Shown: piece by piece, positions 41,886-50,415 of the stretch
Layout of the letters: every line of letters starts with the position of its first letter
Numbering within the stretch: the first letter of the stretch is position 1
Assembly (NCBI RefSeq): GCF_002364335.1
Contig: NZ_DEXW01000080.1
Location: 62,001-126,000, forward strand
Reading direction: 5' to 3'
From: Winogradskyella sp. UBA3174
Lineage (GTDB): Bacteria > Bacteroidota > Bacteroidia > Flavobacteriales > Flavobacteriaceae
DNA: 64,000 nucleotides
Notes under the pieces: model-generated
The model's database searches: none
Seen by the model: only the letters and a program-made list of their open reading frames with translations
Told to the model about the DNA's origin: nothing
Position numbers and translations under genes: made by a program

Positions 41886-44312
41886 CTAACGCAACTCAGC
41901 ACCAAGCTTAGTCTCAAAATTAGACTGTAGCTTAGACATAATCTTATCAATCTGCTTATCATTCAAAGTTTTGTGTTCGTCTTGTAGCGTAAAACTTACG
42001 GCATAACTCTTTTTGCCATCTGGTAAGTTTTTACCTTCATAGACATCAAAGAGATTTATGTTTTTTAGTAATTGCTTTTCAGTTTGCTTAGCTATGGTAT
42101 GTATATCTTCAAAAGAAACATTATTATCTAATAACAAAGCAAAATCGCGTCGCACTTCTGGATATTTAGAAATAGCGCCAAACTTAATTTTATTATGCTG
42201 AGCAATTTCTAATACATTGTCCCAATTAAAATCTGCAAATAAAACATTTTGAGAAATTCCGAAATGTTTTAAAACTGATTTTTTAACTAATCCAAAATCA
42301 ACTAATTTTTTCTTTCCAACAGATAAACTAATGCCCTCACTTAGCGTGTCTAACTTAGTTGGTGCAGACTTTAACTGATTTAAACCTAAGCGTTCTAAAA
42401 CAGCTTCAATGCTTCCTTTTAAATAAAAGAAGTCACTTGGTGTTGTAGCAGTATTCCAGCGTTCTTGGTTTTTATTGCCAGTTACAAAAAGCGACAAGTG
42501 TTTATATTCCTCGCGAGATTCTTCGTATTGATGATAGGTTTTCCCAAATTCAAATAACTTTAAATCCTCACGTCTTCTATTAATATTATGCGATACTGCT
42601 TCTAAACCAGAAAATAGTAACGATTGGCGCATTACTTCTAAATCATTACTCAAAGGGTTGAGCATTTTTACGTTGTGCGTCTCATTTAATTGCTCACTTA
42701 ACGCAATATATTTAGGAGAAGTTAACGAATTCGCCATAATCTCAAAAAAGCCTTGTGAAGCTAATTGATTACCTATAATATTTTGAAGCTTATAATCTTC
42801 AAATTTAGATGAATTAGAAATCGAAGCATTTAGTTTTGTAGTCGTCGCAATGTTATTATAACCGTAAACCCTAAGGATTTCTTCAATAATATCAGCTTCG
42901 CGTTGTACATCATTTCTATAAGCTGGCACAGTTAAACCTAAACCAGTTTCGGTAACGTTATTTACTTTAATCTCTAAAGATGTTAAAATACTTTTTATTG
43001 TTTCCTTTGGGATTTCTTCACCAATTAACTTTTTAGCATTTTCAAAACTCAGTCGGACTTGGAAATCTTGTATTTTATTTTGGTAAGCATCAGAAATATC
43101 ACTCGTAATTTCACCACCAGCGATTTCCATTATGAGTATTGCAGCGCGTTTTAATGCATATTCTGTAAGACTAGGGTCAATTCCTCTTTCAAATCTAAAA
43201 GATGCATCTGTATTTAAAGCATGGCGTTTCGCTGTTTTACGAACGCTCACAGGATTAAAATAGGCACTCTCTAAGAAGATATTTATGGTATGTTCTGTAA
43301 CGCCAGAATCAATACCTCCAAAAACACCAGCGATACACATTGGTTTTTCGGCATCACAAATCATTAAATCGTCTTCATGTAGCTCGCGTACAATACCATC
43401 TAGTGTGGTGAATTTTGTGCCTGCTTTACACGTTTTTACTTCAATTTTATTATTAGAAATTTTACTCGCATCAAAGGCGTGTAGTGGTTGCCCTAATTCG
43501 TGTAAAACGTAATTTGTTGCATCAACAATATTGTTAATAGGTGCTAAGCCTATAGATTTTAAACGATGTTGCAGCCAATCTGGTGACGTTTTTACTTTAA
43601 CTCCAGAAATGGTAACACCACAATAACGCGGACATTTCTCTTTATCTAAAACATCTACATCTACTTTAAGTGATCTTGCATCTATGTGGTAAGAACTTAC
43701 TGAAGGAGTAATTAATTGTGCAGAAACTTCGTGCTGTAATAAACCAGCTCTTAGATCTCTAGCCACACCATAATGACTCATAGCATCTGCACGGTTTGGT
43801 GTTAAGCCAATTTCAAAAACTTGATCGTTTTCAACTTCAAAAATATCTGCGGCAGCTGTTCCCACAATATGTTTTTTGTCCAAAACCATAATTCCATCGT
43901 GAGATTCGCCAAGACCCAATTCATCTTCAGCGCAAATCATACCATGACTTTCTTCTCCTCTAATTTTTCCTTTCTTAATTTTCCAAGCTTCTCCTTCTGC
44001 GGTGTAAAGTGTAGTTCCTATAGTTGCGACTGGTACTTTTTGTCCGGCAGCAACATTAGGAGCGCCACAAACTATTTGTAGAGGTTCTTCTCCGCCTATG
44101 TTTACTGTAGTTATTTTTAATCGGTCTGCATTTGGGTGTTGCTCGCAAGTTAAAACCTCGCCAACAACAATACCCTGTAATCCACCTTTTACAGATTCGT
44201 AGGTGTCGATACCTTCTATTTCTAAACCAAGATCAGTAAGTAATTCGCCAGTTTTCTCAGCGGTCCAATCTATCTTTATAAACTGTTTAAGCCAGTTGTA
44301 TGAAATTTTCAT
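41886..44312 (-). CDS. pheT: phenylalanyl-tRNA synthetase beta subunit
   Basis: The 808-residue protein has the full bacterial PheT layout: start MKISYNWLKQF, EMAP-type tRNA-binding domain (LTCEQHPNADRLKI, about 55-65), B3/4 domain, B5 domain (IIEEILRVYGYNN), pseudo-catalytic domain, and C-terminal FDX-ACB domain (AISKYPEVRRDFALLL). It forms the alpha2-beta2 enzyme that charges tRNA-Phe; the alpha subunit gene is not in the window. A TATCTTTG box on the minus strand at 44333-44340 lies 20 bases before the ATG. Confidence 0.97.
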   Translation of the reverse strand: MKISYNWLKQFIKIDWTAEKTGELLTDLGLEIEGIDTYESVKGGLQGIVVGEVLTCEQHPNADRLKITTVNIGGEEPLQIVCGAPNVAAGQKVPVATIGTTLYTAEGEAWKIKKGKIRGEESHGMICAEDELGLGESHDGIMVLDKKHIVGTAAADIFEVENDQVFEIGLTPNRADAMSHYGVARDLRAGLLQHEVSAQLITPSVSSYHIDARSLKVDVDVLDKEKCPRYCGVTISGVKVKTSPDWLQHRLKSIGLAPINNIVDATNYVLHELGQPLHAFDASKISNNKIEVKTCKAGTKFTTLDGIVRELHEDDLMICDAEKPMCIAGVFGGIDSGVTEHTINIFLESAYFNPVSVRKTAKRHALNTDASFRFERGIDPSLTEYALKRAAILIMEIAGGEITSDISDAYQNKIQDFQVRLSFENAKKLIGEEIPKETIKSILTSLEIKVNNVTETGLGLTVPAYRNDVQREADIIEEILRVYGYNNIATTTKLNASISNSSKFEDYKLQNIIGNQLASQGFFEIMANSLTSPKYIALSEQLNETHNVKMLNPLSNDLEVMRQSLLFSGLEAVSHNINRRREDLKLFEFGKTYHQYEESREEYKHLSLFVTGNKNQERWNTATTPSDFFYLKGSIEAVLERLGLNQLKSAPTKLDTLSEGISLSVGKKKLVDFGLVKKSVLKHFGISQNVLFADFNWDNVLEIAQHNKIKFGAISKYPEVRRDFALLLDNNVSFEDIHTIAKQTEKQLLKNINLFDVYEGKNLPDGKKSYAVSFTLQDEHKTLNDKQIDKIMSKLQSNFETKLGAELR

Positions 44313-44332
44313 GTGTCAATTTAATCAAGTCA

Positions 44333-44340
44333 CAAAGATA
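44333..44340 (-). promoter_or_regulatory. candidate -7 element of pheT
   Basis: The minus strand reads TATCTTTG, matching TAnnTTTG, about 20 bases before the pheT ATG. Confidence 0.5.
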
Positions 44341-44559
44341 GTAATAGTTGATTCCTATTAAAATACGAAACGATAATTTTTAATATTGATATTAACACTG
44401 TAATTTTTGAATGTTGAAATGACAAACAGTATCAGTTTGAGTTTTCTGAAAACGTATTTAGAATAGGATATTATCACATTCTAGATACTATTTTTTACTT
44501 TTAATGATTAATAATCACTCGAATTGACGAATTTTGATAAAACTTAAGTTTAAATAATC

Positions 44560-45786
44560 ATGCGATATCTAATAGTTTGCCTCCTAATATTAACTATTTT
44601 GTCTTGTAAAGACGAAACTAAAGACAACACATTAGAAGATAAGGTGCTAAAAATTGGAACCTATAGAGCGATTTTTGAAGTACAGGATAATGAAGAATTA
44701 CCTTTTATTTTTGAGGTAAAATCCCCAACTGAGTTACACATCTTTAACGCTGATGAAATTATTAAAGTCGATGAGATCACGTATAGAAATGATTCCATTT
44801 TTATTAAAACACCAGTTTTCGAATCTTATATAGCTGCTGTATTTGATGGTGATAATCTAATAGGTGAACTAACTAATAAGACGCTAAAACGGGTTTCTCC
44901 TTTTAAAGCTGAATATGAAAACGAGAAGCGTTTTAGCCCTAAGCTGGGTTCTAGTAAAAATGCGACAGGTGTATGGGAAACCGTTTTTAGTAAAGAAACT
45001 GACGGTGAGTATATTGCCAAAGGAATTTTTGAACAGCAAGATGGTAAAGTCACAGGAACCTTTAGAACTACAACAGGTGATTATCGTTATCTAGAAGGTG
45101 TTATGGATGGAGATACCATGAAACTATCTACTTTTGATGGTGCACATGCTTTTTTATTTACTGCAAAAGTGTCTGATTCTGTTATGGAAGGCACATTTTA
45201 TTCTGGTAACCATTGGAAAGAGCCTTTTGTAGCGAAACGAAATTCTGAGTATGATTTACCAAGTATAGAAGATTTTACTTTTTTAAAGGAAGGATACGAC
45301 AGTTTAGAATTCTCATTTCCTGATGAAGAAGGAAATCTTGTATCATTAAGTGATGACCGTTTTAAAAACAAAGTGGTTGTGGTACAAATAATGGGTACTT
45401 GGTGTCCTAACTGTTTAGATGGAAGTAAATACTACGCTGAATTTTATGAAGCTAATAAAGATAAGGATTTTGAAATTGTAGCTTTAGCTGTTGAGTTTGT
45501 TAAAACTCCTGAACTAGCATTTAGCAACATTGCAAGATTAAGAGAGCGAATAGGTATGAAATATCCTATTCTCTTAGCGCAGTATGGCACAGGTAGTAAA
45601 ACTAAATTACAAGAAAAATTACCTATGTTGAATAAAGTGATGTCCTACCCAACGTCTATTTTTATAGACAAAAAAGGTAAAGTACGCAAAATTCATACAG
45701 GCTTTAATGGACCTGCAACTGGTGAAAAGCATGTTGAGTTTAAGACGGAATTTGAAGTGTTTGTTAGTGAATTGTTGAGTGAGTAG
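44560..45786 (+). CDS. TlpA-like thioredoxin-fold lipoprotein
   Basis: The protein (408 residues) has a lipoprotein signal (LTILSC), an N-terminal beta-rich part of about 240 residues, and a C-terminal TlpA/ResA thioredoxin domain. The redox motif is WCPNC (Trp281, Cys282, Cys285), followed by YPTSIFIDKKGKV with the cis-Pro. Such proteins reduce or oxidise thiols in the periplasm. The WCPNC active site instead of WCxPC is common in Bacteroidota TlpA proteins. It is a single gene followed by 447 bases without a gene. Confidence 0.9.
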   Translation: MRYLIVCLLILTILSCKDETKDNTLEDKVLKIGTYRAIFEVQDNEELPFIFEVKSPTELHIFNADEIIKVDEITYRNDSIFIKTPVFESYIAAVFDGDNLIGELTNKTLKRVSPFKAEYENEKRFSPKLGSSKNATGVWETVFSKETDGEYIAKGIFEQQDGKVTGTFRTTTGDYRYLEGVMDGDTMKLSTFDGAHAFLFTAKVSDSVMEGTFYSGNHWKEPFVAKRNSEYDLPSIEDFTFLKEGYDSLEFSFPDEEGNLVSLSDDRFKNKVVVVQIMGTWCPNCLDGSKYYAEFYEANKDKDFEIVALAVEFVKTPELAFSNIARLRERIGMKYPILLAQYGTGSKTKLQEKLPMLNKVMSYPTSIFIDKKGKVRKIHTGFNGPATGEKHVEFKTEFEVFVSELLSE

Positions 45787-46233
45787 GTTTTACGCTTAAC
45801 TTGATATGTATGGTTAGTTGCGTGGTTAAGTAACTAAATTAGTAAACAAATACGTGTTAGAGAAAATTCTAGCGGAATTTTCCAAATAAGCACTTGCCAA
45901 AGCAATTAATTATGCACCGTGTTGATAATAGTTGTTATTCTAGTCCTTAATTAATTCTGTTAGTTTTCTTTGTGAATAATTATATCCTAATTCAATTACT
46001 TTTAGTTTCTAGTGAAATTACTAAAACAATTTTAGCTATTTTATAGTTAATAACGATTCTTAATGCGACGTTAATTAACATAATGATAAATTTCTTTAAC
46101 AAGACACTAACACCACTGCAAATGTAATCAGAGTATTTTGTGGTTTTGGTAGTTGAATTTATATAAAATTCATCAGCAAAACACGTTTAATTATGTTTTG
46201 AAAGGTCTGGTTTGTTGGTTCCAGGCCTTTTTT
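45787..46233 (+). other. gene-free region with hairpin and distal terminator
   Basis: No gene is seen in these 447 bases. A palindrome GAAAATTC/GGAATTTTC lies at about 45863-45883, and about 20 bases later comes GCAATTAATTATGCACCGTG-type sequence (45902-45921) that I recall as recurring next to accessory genes in flavobacteria (not checked). A plus-strand terminator sits at the end (46201-46235). This could be a long 3' region, an RNA gene, or remains of a lost gene. Confidence 0.4.
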
Positions 46234-46235
46234 TT
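46201..46235 (+). terminator. Rho-independent terminator
   Basis: Stem AAAGGTCTGG / CCAGGCCTTT (one G-U pair) with a 10-base loop and a T8 run on the plus strand. It is 415 bases after the nearest plus-strand stop codon, and it touches the stop of the minus-strand DUF6671 gene. Confidence 0.75.
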
Positions 46236-47070
46236 AAGGATTACAAAAATCGCAATACATTGGGTCTTCGACTTTTTTGTTATTAGGATAGAAGTCTTCG
46301 TTTAGATGTTGGCATTTTTGACAAGCGTAAATTAAACTTAGTGTCGATTTTGTAGGTAATCCGCAAAGATCACAAGGCAAACCTTTTTTTAAGTCCGTAA
46401 CACCAAAACCAGGAGTTTTACATTCTGGACAAAACGACTGAATTTTAGCAACCAACTTTTTAGTAGCAGCTTCTATAACTAGCATTCTACTTGGGTTATA
46501 AAGCGCACGCATATCAGTTTCAGCAAAAACACTTCGATGTTTTTCAAATAACATATGAAAAGCAACTTTCAAAACCTCAAAACTAGTAATGGCCTTAACC
46601 ATATCCTCAGTATCTTCTTTTGATTTTTTTAGAATAAGCGCATGCGATGGAAATTTGGTTAATTCCACAAAATCCATTAGGTCTTTTTCGCTTTTAATGG
46701 ATTTACCGTTAAAGTTGGTTTCGGTGCTGAGTTCTCTGGCAATGATTTCTAAACCATTTTTTTTATCTATAAAAATTAAAAACTCATCGTCAGCACTCGC
46801 AAAAAAGATAGAAGGATGCGCTCCAAAAGAACCTTCACTAGCAATGCCAATATCACAATTATTAAGTTCCATTGCCTTTAAGCACTTTAATCTGGCTGTA
46901 TTAATAGGATCTTGCTCGCGTTCAATTTCACCAGAAAATGTCCCTAAAGTATCTGTATCAAAAGTTTCATCCACAAAACAGGTCACACCTAAAGCATCCT
47001 CTAAAAGCGGAGCTATCACTTGTTCTTTGTTGTGTTTTGTGGCAATTATTAAGCGCCTTCCTTTAAACAT
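46234..47070 (-). CDS. DUF6671-type protein with zinc ribbons
   Basis: The protein has 278 residues. The first 200 form an alpha/beta domain of unknown function (LIIATKHNKEQVIAPLLED, GIASEGSFGAHPS). The last 70 residues hold four CxxC pairs (CPEC, CDLC, CQKC, CDFC), which look like two zinc ribbons. I think it matches DUF6671 from memory; the function is not known. It lies downstream of recG and of a tiny open frame on the same strand. Confidence 0.78.
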   Translation of the reverse strand: MFKGRRLIIATKHNKEQVIAPLLEDALGVTCFVDETFDTDTLGTFSGEIEREQDPINTARLKCLKAMELNNCDIGIASEGSFGAHPSIFFASADDEFLIFIDKKNGLEIIARELSTETNFNGKSIKSEKDLMDFVELTKFPSHALILKKSKEDTEDMVKAITSFEVLKVAFHMLFEKHRSVFAETDMRALYNPSRMLVIEAATKKLVAKIQSFCPECKTPGFGVTDLKKGLPCDLCGLPTKSTLSLIYACQKCQHLNEDFYPNNKKVEDPMYCDFCNP

Positions 47071-47092
47071 AGTTGTCGTTTTGTATTTTTAA

Positions 47093-47179
47093 TTATTTCA
47101 TTGATTTAACCTTTTGTTCCTCAGCTAAAGCTATGGTGACAAGCAGAAGGGCTAGGGCAGGTGCGATGAAATAATTCAA
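47093..47179 (-). CDS. possible 28-residue membrane peptide, TTG start
   Basis: Between recG and the DUF6671 gene a short frame begins with TTG at 47179 and ends with TAA at 47093. Its product would be MNYFIAPALALLLVTIALAE followed by EQKVKSMK: one hydrophobic helix and a charged tail. The stretch has more G and C than the surrounding intergenic DNA, which hints at coding. No ribosome-binding site or family is seen, so this is only a candidate. Confidence 0.28.
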   Translation of the reverse strand: MNYFIAPALALLLVTIALAEEQKVKSMK

Positions 47180-47193
47180 AATGTTTAGTTCTT

Positions 47194-49296
47194 TTAACTA
47201 ATATAATTCCAAATATTACGATACTTACTCATTTGCCTATAGGTTTCAAGAATTTCCTTATGCTCTGGTAGTACTAAGCTAGGGTCTAATTTTAAAACAC
47301 TTTTGGCGTAGTAGCGCGCTTCTTGTAAAATGTCTTTATCTTTTATGATATCTGCAATTTTCAGGTTTAAAACACCACTTTGTTGCGTTCCCATAATATC
47401 GCCTGGCCCTCGAAGTTTTAAATCTACTTCTGCAATTTCAAACCCATCACTACTACGAACCATAGTTTCTAGTCGTGTTTTACTATTCTGACTTAATTTA
47501 TGACTAGTCATTAAAATACAATAACTCTGTTCTGCTCCACGACCAACACGTCCGCGTAATTGGTGTAACTGAGATAAACCAAAGCGTTCTGCGCTCTCAA
47601 TAATCATTACAGAAGCATTGGGTACGTTTACACCAACCTCAATAACTGTAGTAGCAACCATAATATTGGTTTCGCCTTTTACAAAACGTTGCATTTCGTA
47701 TTCCTTATCAGCAGGTTTCATTTTGCCATGAACAATAGAAATTTGATACTCTGGCATTGGGAATTCTCTAGAAACACTTTCGTAACCATCCATTAAATCT
47801 TTGTAATCCATTTTTTCATTTTCCTGAATCAATGGATACACAATATATATTTGTCGACCTAAAGCAATCTCGTCTTTCATAAATTTGAAAACCTTCAGTC
47901 GATTATTATCAAAACGATGAACTGTTTTTATCGGCTTCCGACCTGCTGGTAATTCGTCAATAACTGAAATATCCAAGTCACCATAAACAGACATTGCTAA
48001 GGTTCTCGGAATTGGAGTTGCAGTCATAACGAGTACATGTGGAGGAGAGGTATTCTTGTGCCATAATTTTGAGCGTTGTGCCACTCCAAAACGATGCTGT
48101 TCATCAATAATTGCGAGCCCTAAATTCTTAAATTTCACCTTATCTTCAAGTAACGCATGTGTGCCAACTAAGATCTGTAAATTGCCGTTTTCGAGATTTT
48201 CATGAATTATTTTTCGTTCTGAAGTTTTACTTGATCCCATTAATAGTGAAATACTGATATCTAATGGTTTACATAGTTCCTTTAATCCGTTATAGTGCTG
48301 TACTGACAAAATAGCAGTCGGAGCTAATAAGCAACATTGAAAACCATTATCAAGTCCCATGAGTATTGACATAAAGGCGACTATGGTTTTACCAGAACCC
48401 ACATCTCCTTGCAAAAGCCGATTCATCTGCGCATTACTCCCTAAATCTTGTCTAATTTCTTTTAAAACACGTTTTTGTGCATTGGTTAATTCGAATGGTA
48501 AATGGTCTTTGTAGAAGGTGTTAAAATAGTCGCCAACCTTATTGAAAGGAAAGCCTTTTATTTTTGATTTATGGATTAGATTTTTGAGAATTAATTGCAA
48601 TTGAATGTAAAATAATTCTTCAAATTTTAATCGAAATTGAGCCTTTGCTAAAAGCTCTATAGTCTTTGGGAAATGAACATTAAAGAGCGCATCAGATTTT
48701 GAAATTAATTTCAATTCACCTTTAATAGAATCGGATAATGTTTCTACAAAACGGCCCTTAGTTTCCAAAAATAATTGCTGCATTATTTTGGTGACTACTT
48801 TGTTTGTGACTCCTTTATTAGATAATTTTTCAGTTGAAGGATAAATAGCTTGCATGGCAGAACGTAAATTGCCATCGTGTTCTGATTGCAATTCGATTTC
48901 AGGATGTGGCATGCTATATTTTCCGCTAAACCAATTGGTTTTACCAAAAATCAAATAAGGTTGACCGATTTTTAGACTTTCTCGTATCCATTTTTGACCT
49001 CTAAACCATACGAGTTCCATCATTCCGGTATCGTCTTTAAAGTCAGCTACTAAGCGTTTGCCTCGTTTTTGAGCAACTTCTCTAAAGCCTGTAATTACAC
49101 CAATAATTTGAACTTCAGCATTATTGCGTTGCAGTTCATTGATTTTGTAATACTTGGTGCGGTCTATATAACGATTTGGAAAAAGGTTAATGAGGTCTTG
49201 ATACGTCTGAATACCCAATTCTGAGCGCAACAAATCCGCTCTGTTTGGGCCAACACCTTTGAGGTAGTCAATAGGAGTTTGTAAATTCACACTCAT
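47194..49296 (-). CDS. recG: ATP-dependent DNA helicase RecG
   Basis: The protein has 700 residues from the ATG at 49296 (MSVNLQTPIDYLKGVGPNRA); a TTG at 49314 is in frame but seven residues longer and less likely. The wedge/OB domain covers about 1-230. The helicase core has Walker A GDVGSGKTIVA near residue 300, IIDEQHRFGVAQR, VMTATPIPRTLA and QLRGRVGRG. RecG remodels stalled replication forks and Holliday junctions. It is a single gene on the minus strand. Confidence 0.96.
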   Translation of the reverse strand: MSVNLQTPIDYLKGVGPNRADLLRSELGIQTYQDLINLFPNRYIDRTKYYKINELQRNNAEVQIIGVITGFREVAQKRGKRLVADFKDDTGMMELVWFRGQKWIRESLKIGQPYLIFGKTNWFSGKYSMPHPEIELQSEHDGNLRSAMQAIYPSTEKLSNKGVTNKVVTKIMQQLFLETKGRFVETLSDSIKGELKLISKSDALFNVHFPKTIELLAKAQFRLKFEELFYIQLQLILKNLIHKSKIKGFPFNKVGDYFNTFYKDHLPFELTNAQKRVLKEIRQDLGSNAQMNRLLQGDVGSGKTIVAFMSILMGLDNGFQCCLLAPTAILSVQHYNGLKELCKPLDISISLLMGSSKTSERKIIHENLENGNLQILVGTHALLEDKVKFKNLGLAIIDEQHRFGVAQRSKLWHKNTSPPHVLVMTATPIPRTLAMSVYGDLDISVIDELPAGRKPIKTVHRFDNNRLKVFKFMKDEIALGRQIYIVYPLIQENEKMDYKDLMDGYESVSREFPMPEYQISIVHGKMKPADKEYEMQRFVKGETNIMVATTVIEVGVNVPNASVMIIESAERFGLSQLHQLRGRVGRGAEQSYCILMTSHKLSQNSKTRLETMVRSSDGFEIAEVDLKLRGPGDIMGTQQSGVLNLKIADIIKDKDILQEARYYAKSVLKLDPSLVLPEHKEILETYRQMSKYRNIWNYIS

Positions 49297-49462
49297 AGAT
49301 GCGAATTTACCCAATTCCTTTGAAATCGAAGATTCATGAATTCATTATTTTTAATAGTAAATGATGAATAAAAACGGAATCTCATTTTGCATTATTTCAA
49401 GTTAAGTACGATTGTGAAATAGCACTTAAAACTCAAAATAAGATAAGTTGTGGTAATAATGT

Positions 49463-50224
49463 TTACTGATCTCCTTTAAGCACTAATAAAGGAACACGAC
49501 TTTCAAAAACCCCTTTATCTAAGCTATGATCTAGTGTTACATCATCCCATAGTTTTTCAAAAAAGCCACGTTTACGTCTAAATACACAAACCATATCCGG
49601 CTCAATAACATGGATGTATTCTAAAACACCTTGAAATAAAGTGGCATTCTCAGAAGAATAATATTTAGACGTAAGGATTGCTAAATCTTTGTCAAACATT
49701 AAATCTTCTGGTAAATAAGAAGGAGTTTTTATTTGTAGTAATGTCATGTCTGCTTTGGCAGTAATCAATGTATGCTCTAATGGTATTAAAGCTCCTTTTG
49801 TTTTTACGATTCCAGATTTTATAGCGGTTAATATTGTTTTTATTGGTTTGTATTCGTAATTCTCTGGAATTAGTAAAACTGGCATTTCTGTTTTCTTAAC
49901 AATACTTCCTGATAAGTTATCTAAGTATAAAGTATCATTAGGCTCTGGTGTTCTTGCGGATGCTATAATAAGATCTACGTTAAAATCCTCACAGAATTCT
50001 TTTATGTATTCTATAGTGTCACCCTCAAAAAACCTAAAATTAATAGCTATATTTTGCTTTTCAGCATGCTCCATAATTTCTTCTAAATGGTCTTCTTCAC
50101 TAATTTCGTTAAGTTGAATACCATAAATCATTTCTGCTCCAGAAACTTTAGCATAGTCAATAGCGTATATTAACGTTGCTTTTTTGTCTCGTAAACAGCT
50201 TATAGGTACTAGGAATGTTTTCAT
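49463..50224 (-). CDS. universal stress protein, two-domain
   Basis: The 253-residue protein contains two UspA-like halves. The first starts FLVPISCLRDKKATLIYAIDYAK and includes DLIIASARTPEPNDTLYLDNLSGSIVKKTEMPVLLIPE. The second (from about 125) is more diverged (PIKTILTAIKSG, VFRRKRGFFEKLWDDVTLDHSLD). Usp proteins bind nucleotides in stress or energy signalling. A TACTTTTG box lies at 50256-50263 on the minus strand. Confidence 0.86.
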   Translation of the reverse strand: MKTFLVPISCLRDKKATLIYAIDYAKVSGAEMIYGIQLNEISEEDHLEEIMEHAEKQNIAINFRFFEGDTIEYIKEFCEDFNVDLIIASARTPEPNDTLYLDNLSGSIVKKTEMPVLLIPENYEYKPIKTILTAIKSGIVKTKGALIPLEHTLITAKADMTLLQIKTPSYLPEDLMFDKDLAILTSKYYSSENATLFQGVLEYIHVIEPDMVCVFRRKRGFFEKLWDDVTLDHSLDKGVFESRVPLLVLKGDQ

Positions 50225-50255
50225 GCCTTTTTTGTTTAAATACTTAAATTTTGTG

Positions 50256-50263
50256 CAAAAGTA
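50256..50263 (-). promoter_or_regulatory. candidate -7 element of the universal stress gene
   Basis: The minus strand reads TACTTTTG (TAnnTTTG), about 31 bases before the ATG at 50224. Confidence 0.45.
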
Positions 50264-50378
50264 GTTCTAAACAAAAGAACTGATATGGTTGAGTAATCTT
50301 AATTCGTTGAAATGTCTTGATTGTTAGATGAGTGAAATAAAAGAGGAATGAAATTCACTTTAATAATGCTTTCAAAAA

Positions 50379-50411
50379 TTTGTACTTTGGCGTTGTCCTT
50401 GTGTAGTTTTG
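50379..50411 (+). promoter_or_regulatory. promoter of the M1 peptidase gene, ending 4 bases before the ATG
   Basis: TTTG at 50379-50382 and TAGTTTTG at 50404-50411 match the Bacteroidota -33 and -7 elements, 21 bases apart. The start codon ATG follows at 50416. With transcription normally starting about 5-7 bases after the -7 box, the mRNA would have almost no leader. Confidence 0.6.
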
Positions 50412-50415
50412 TAGT

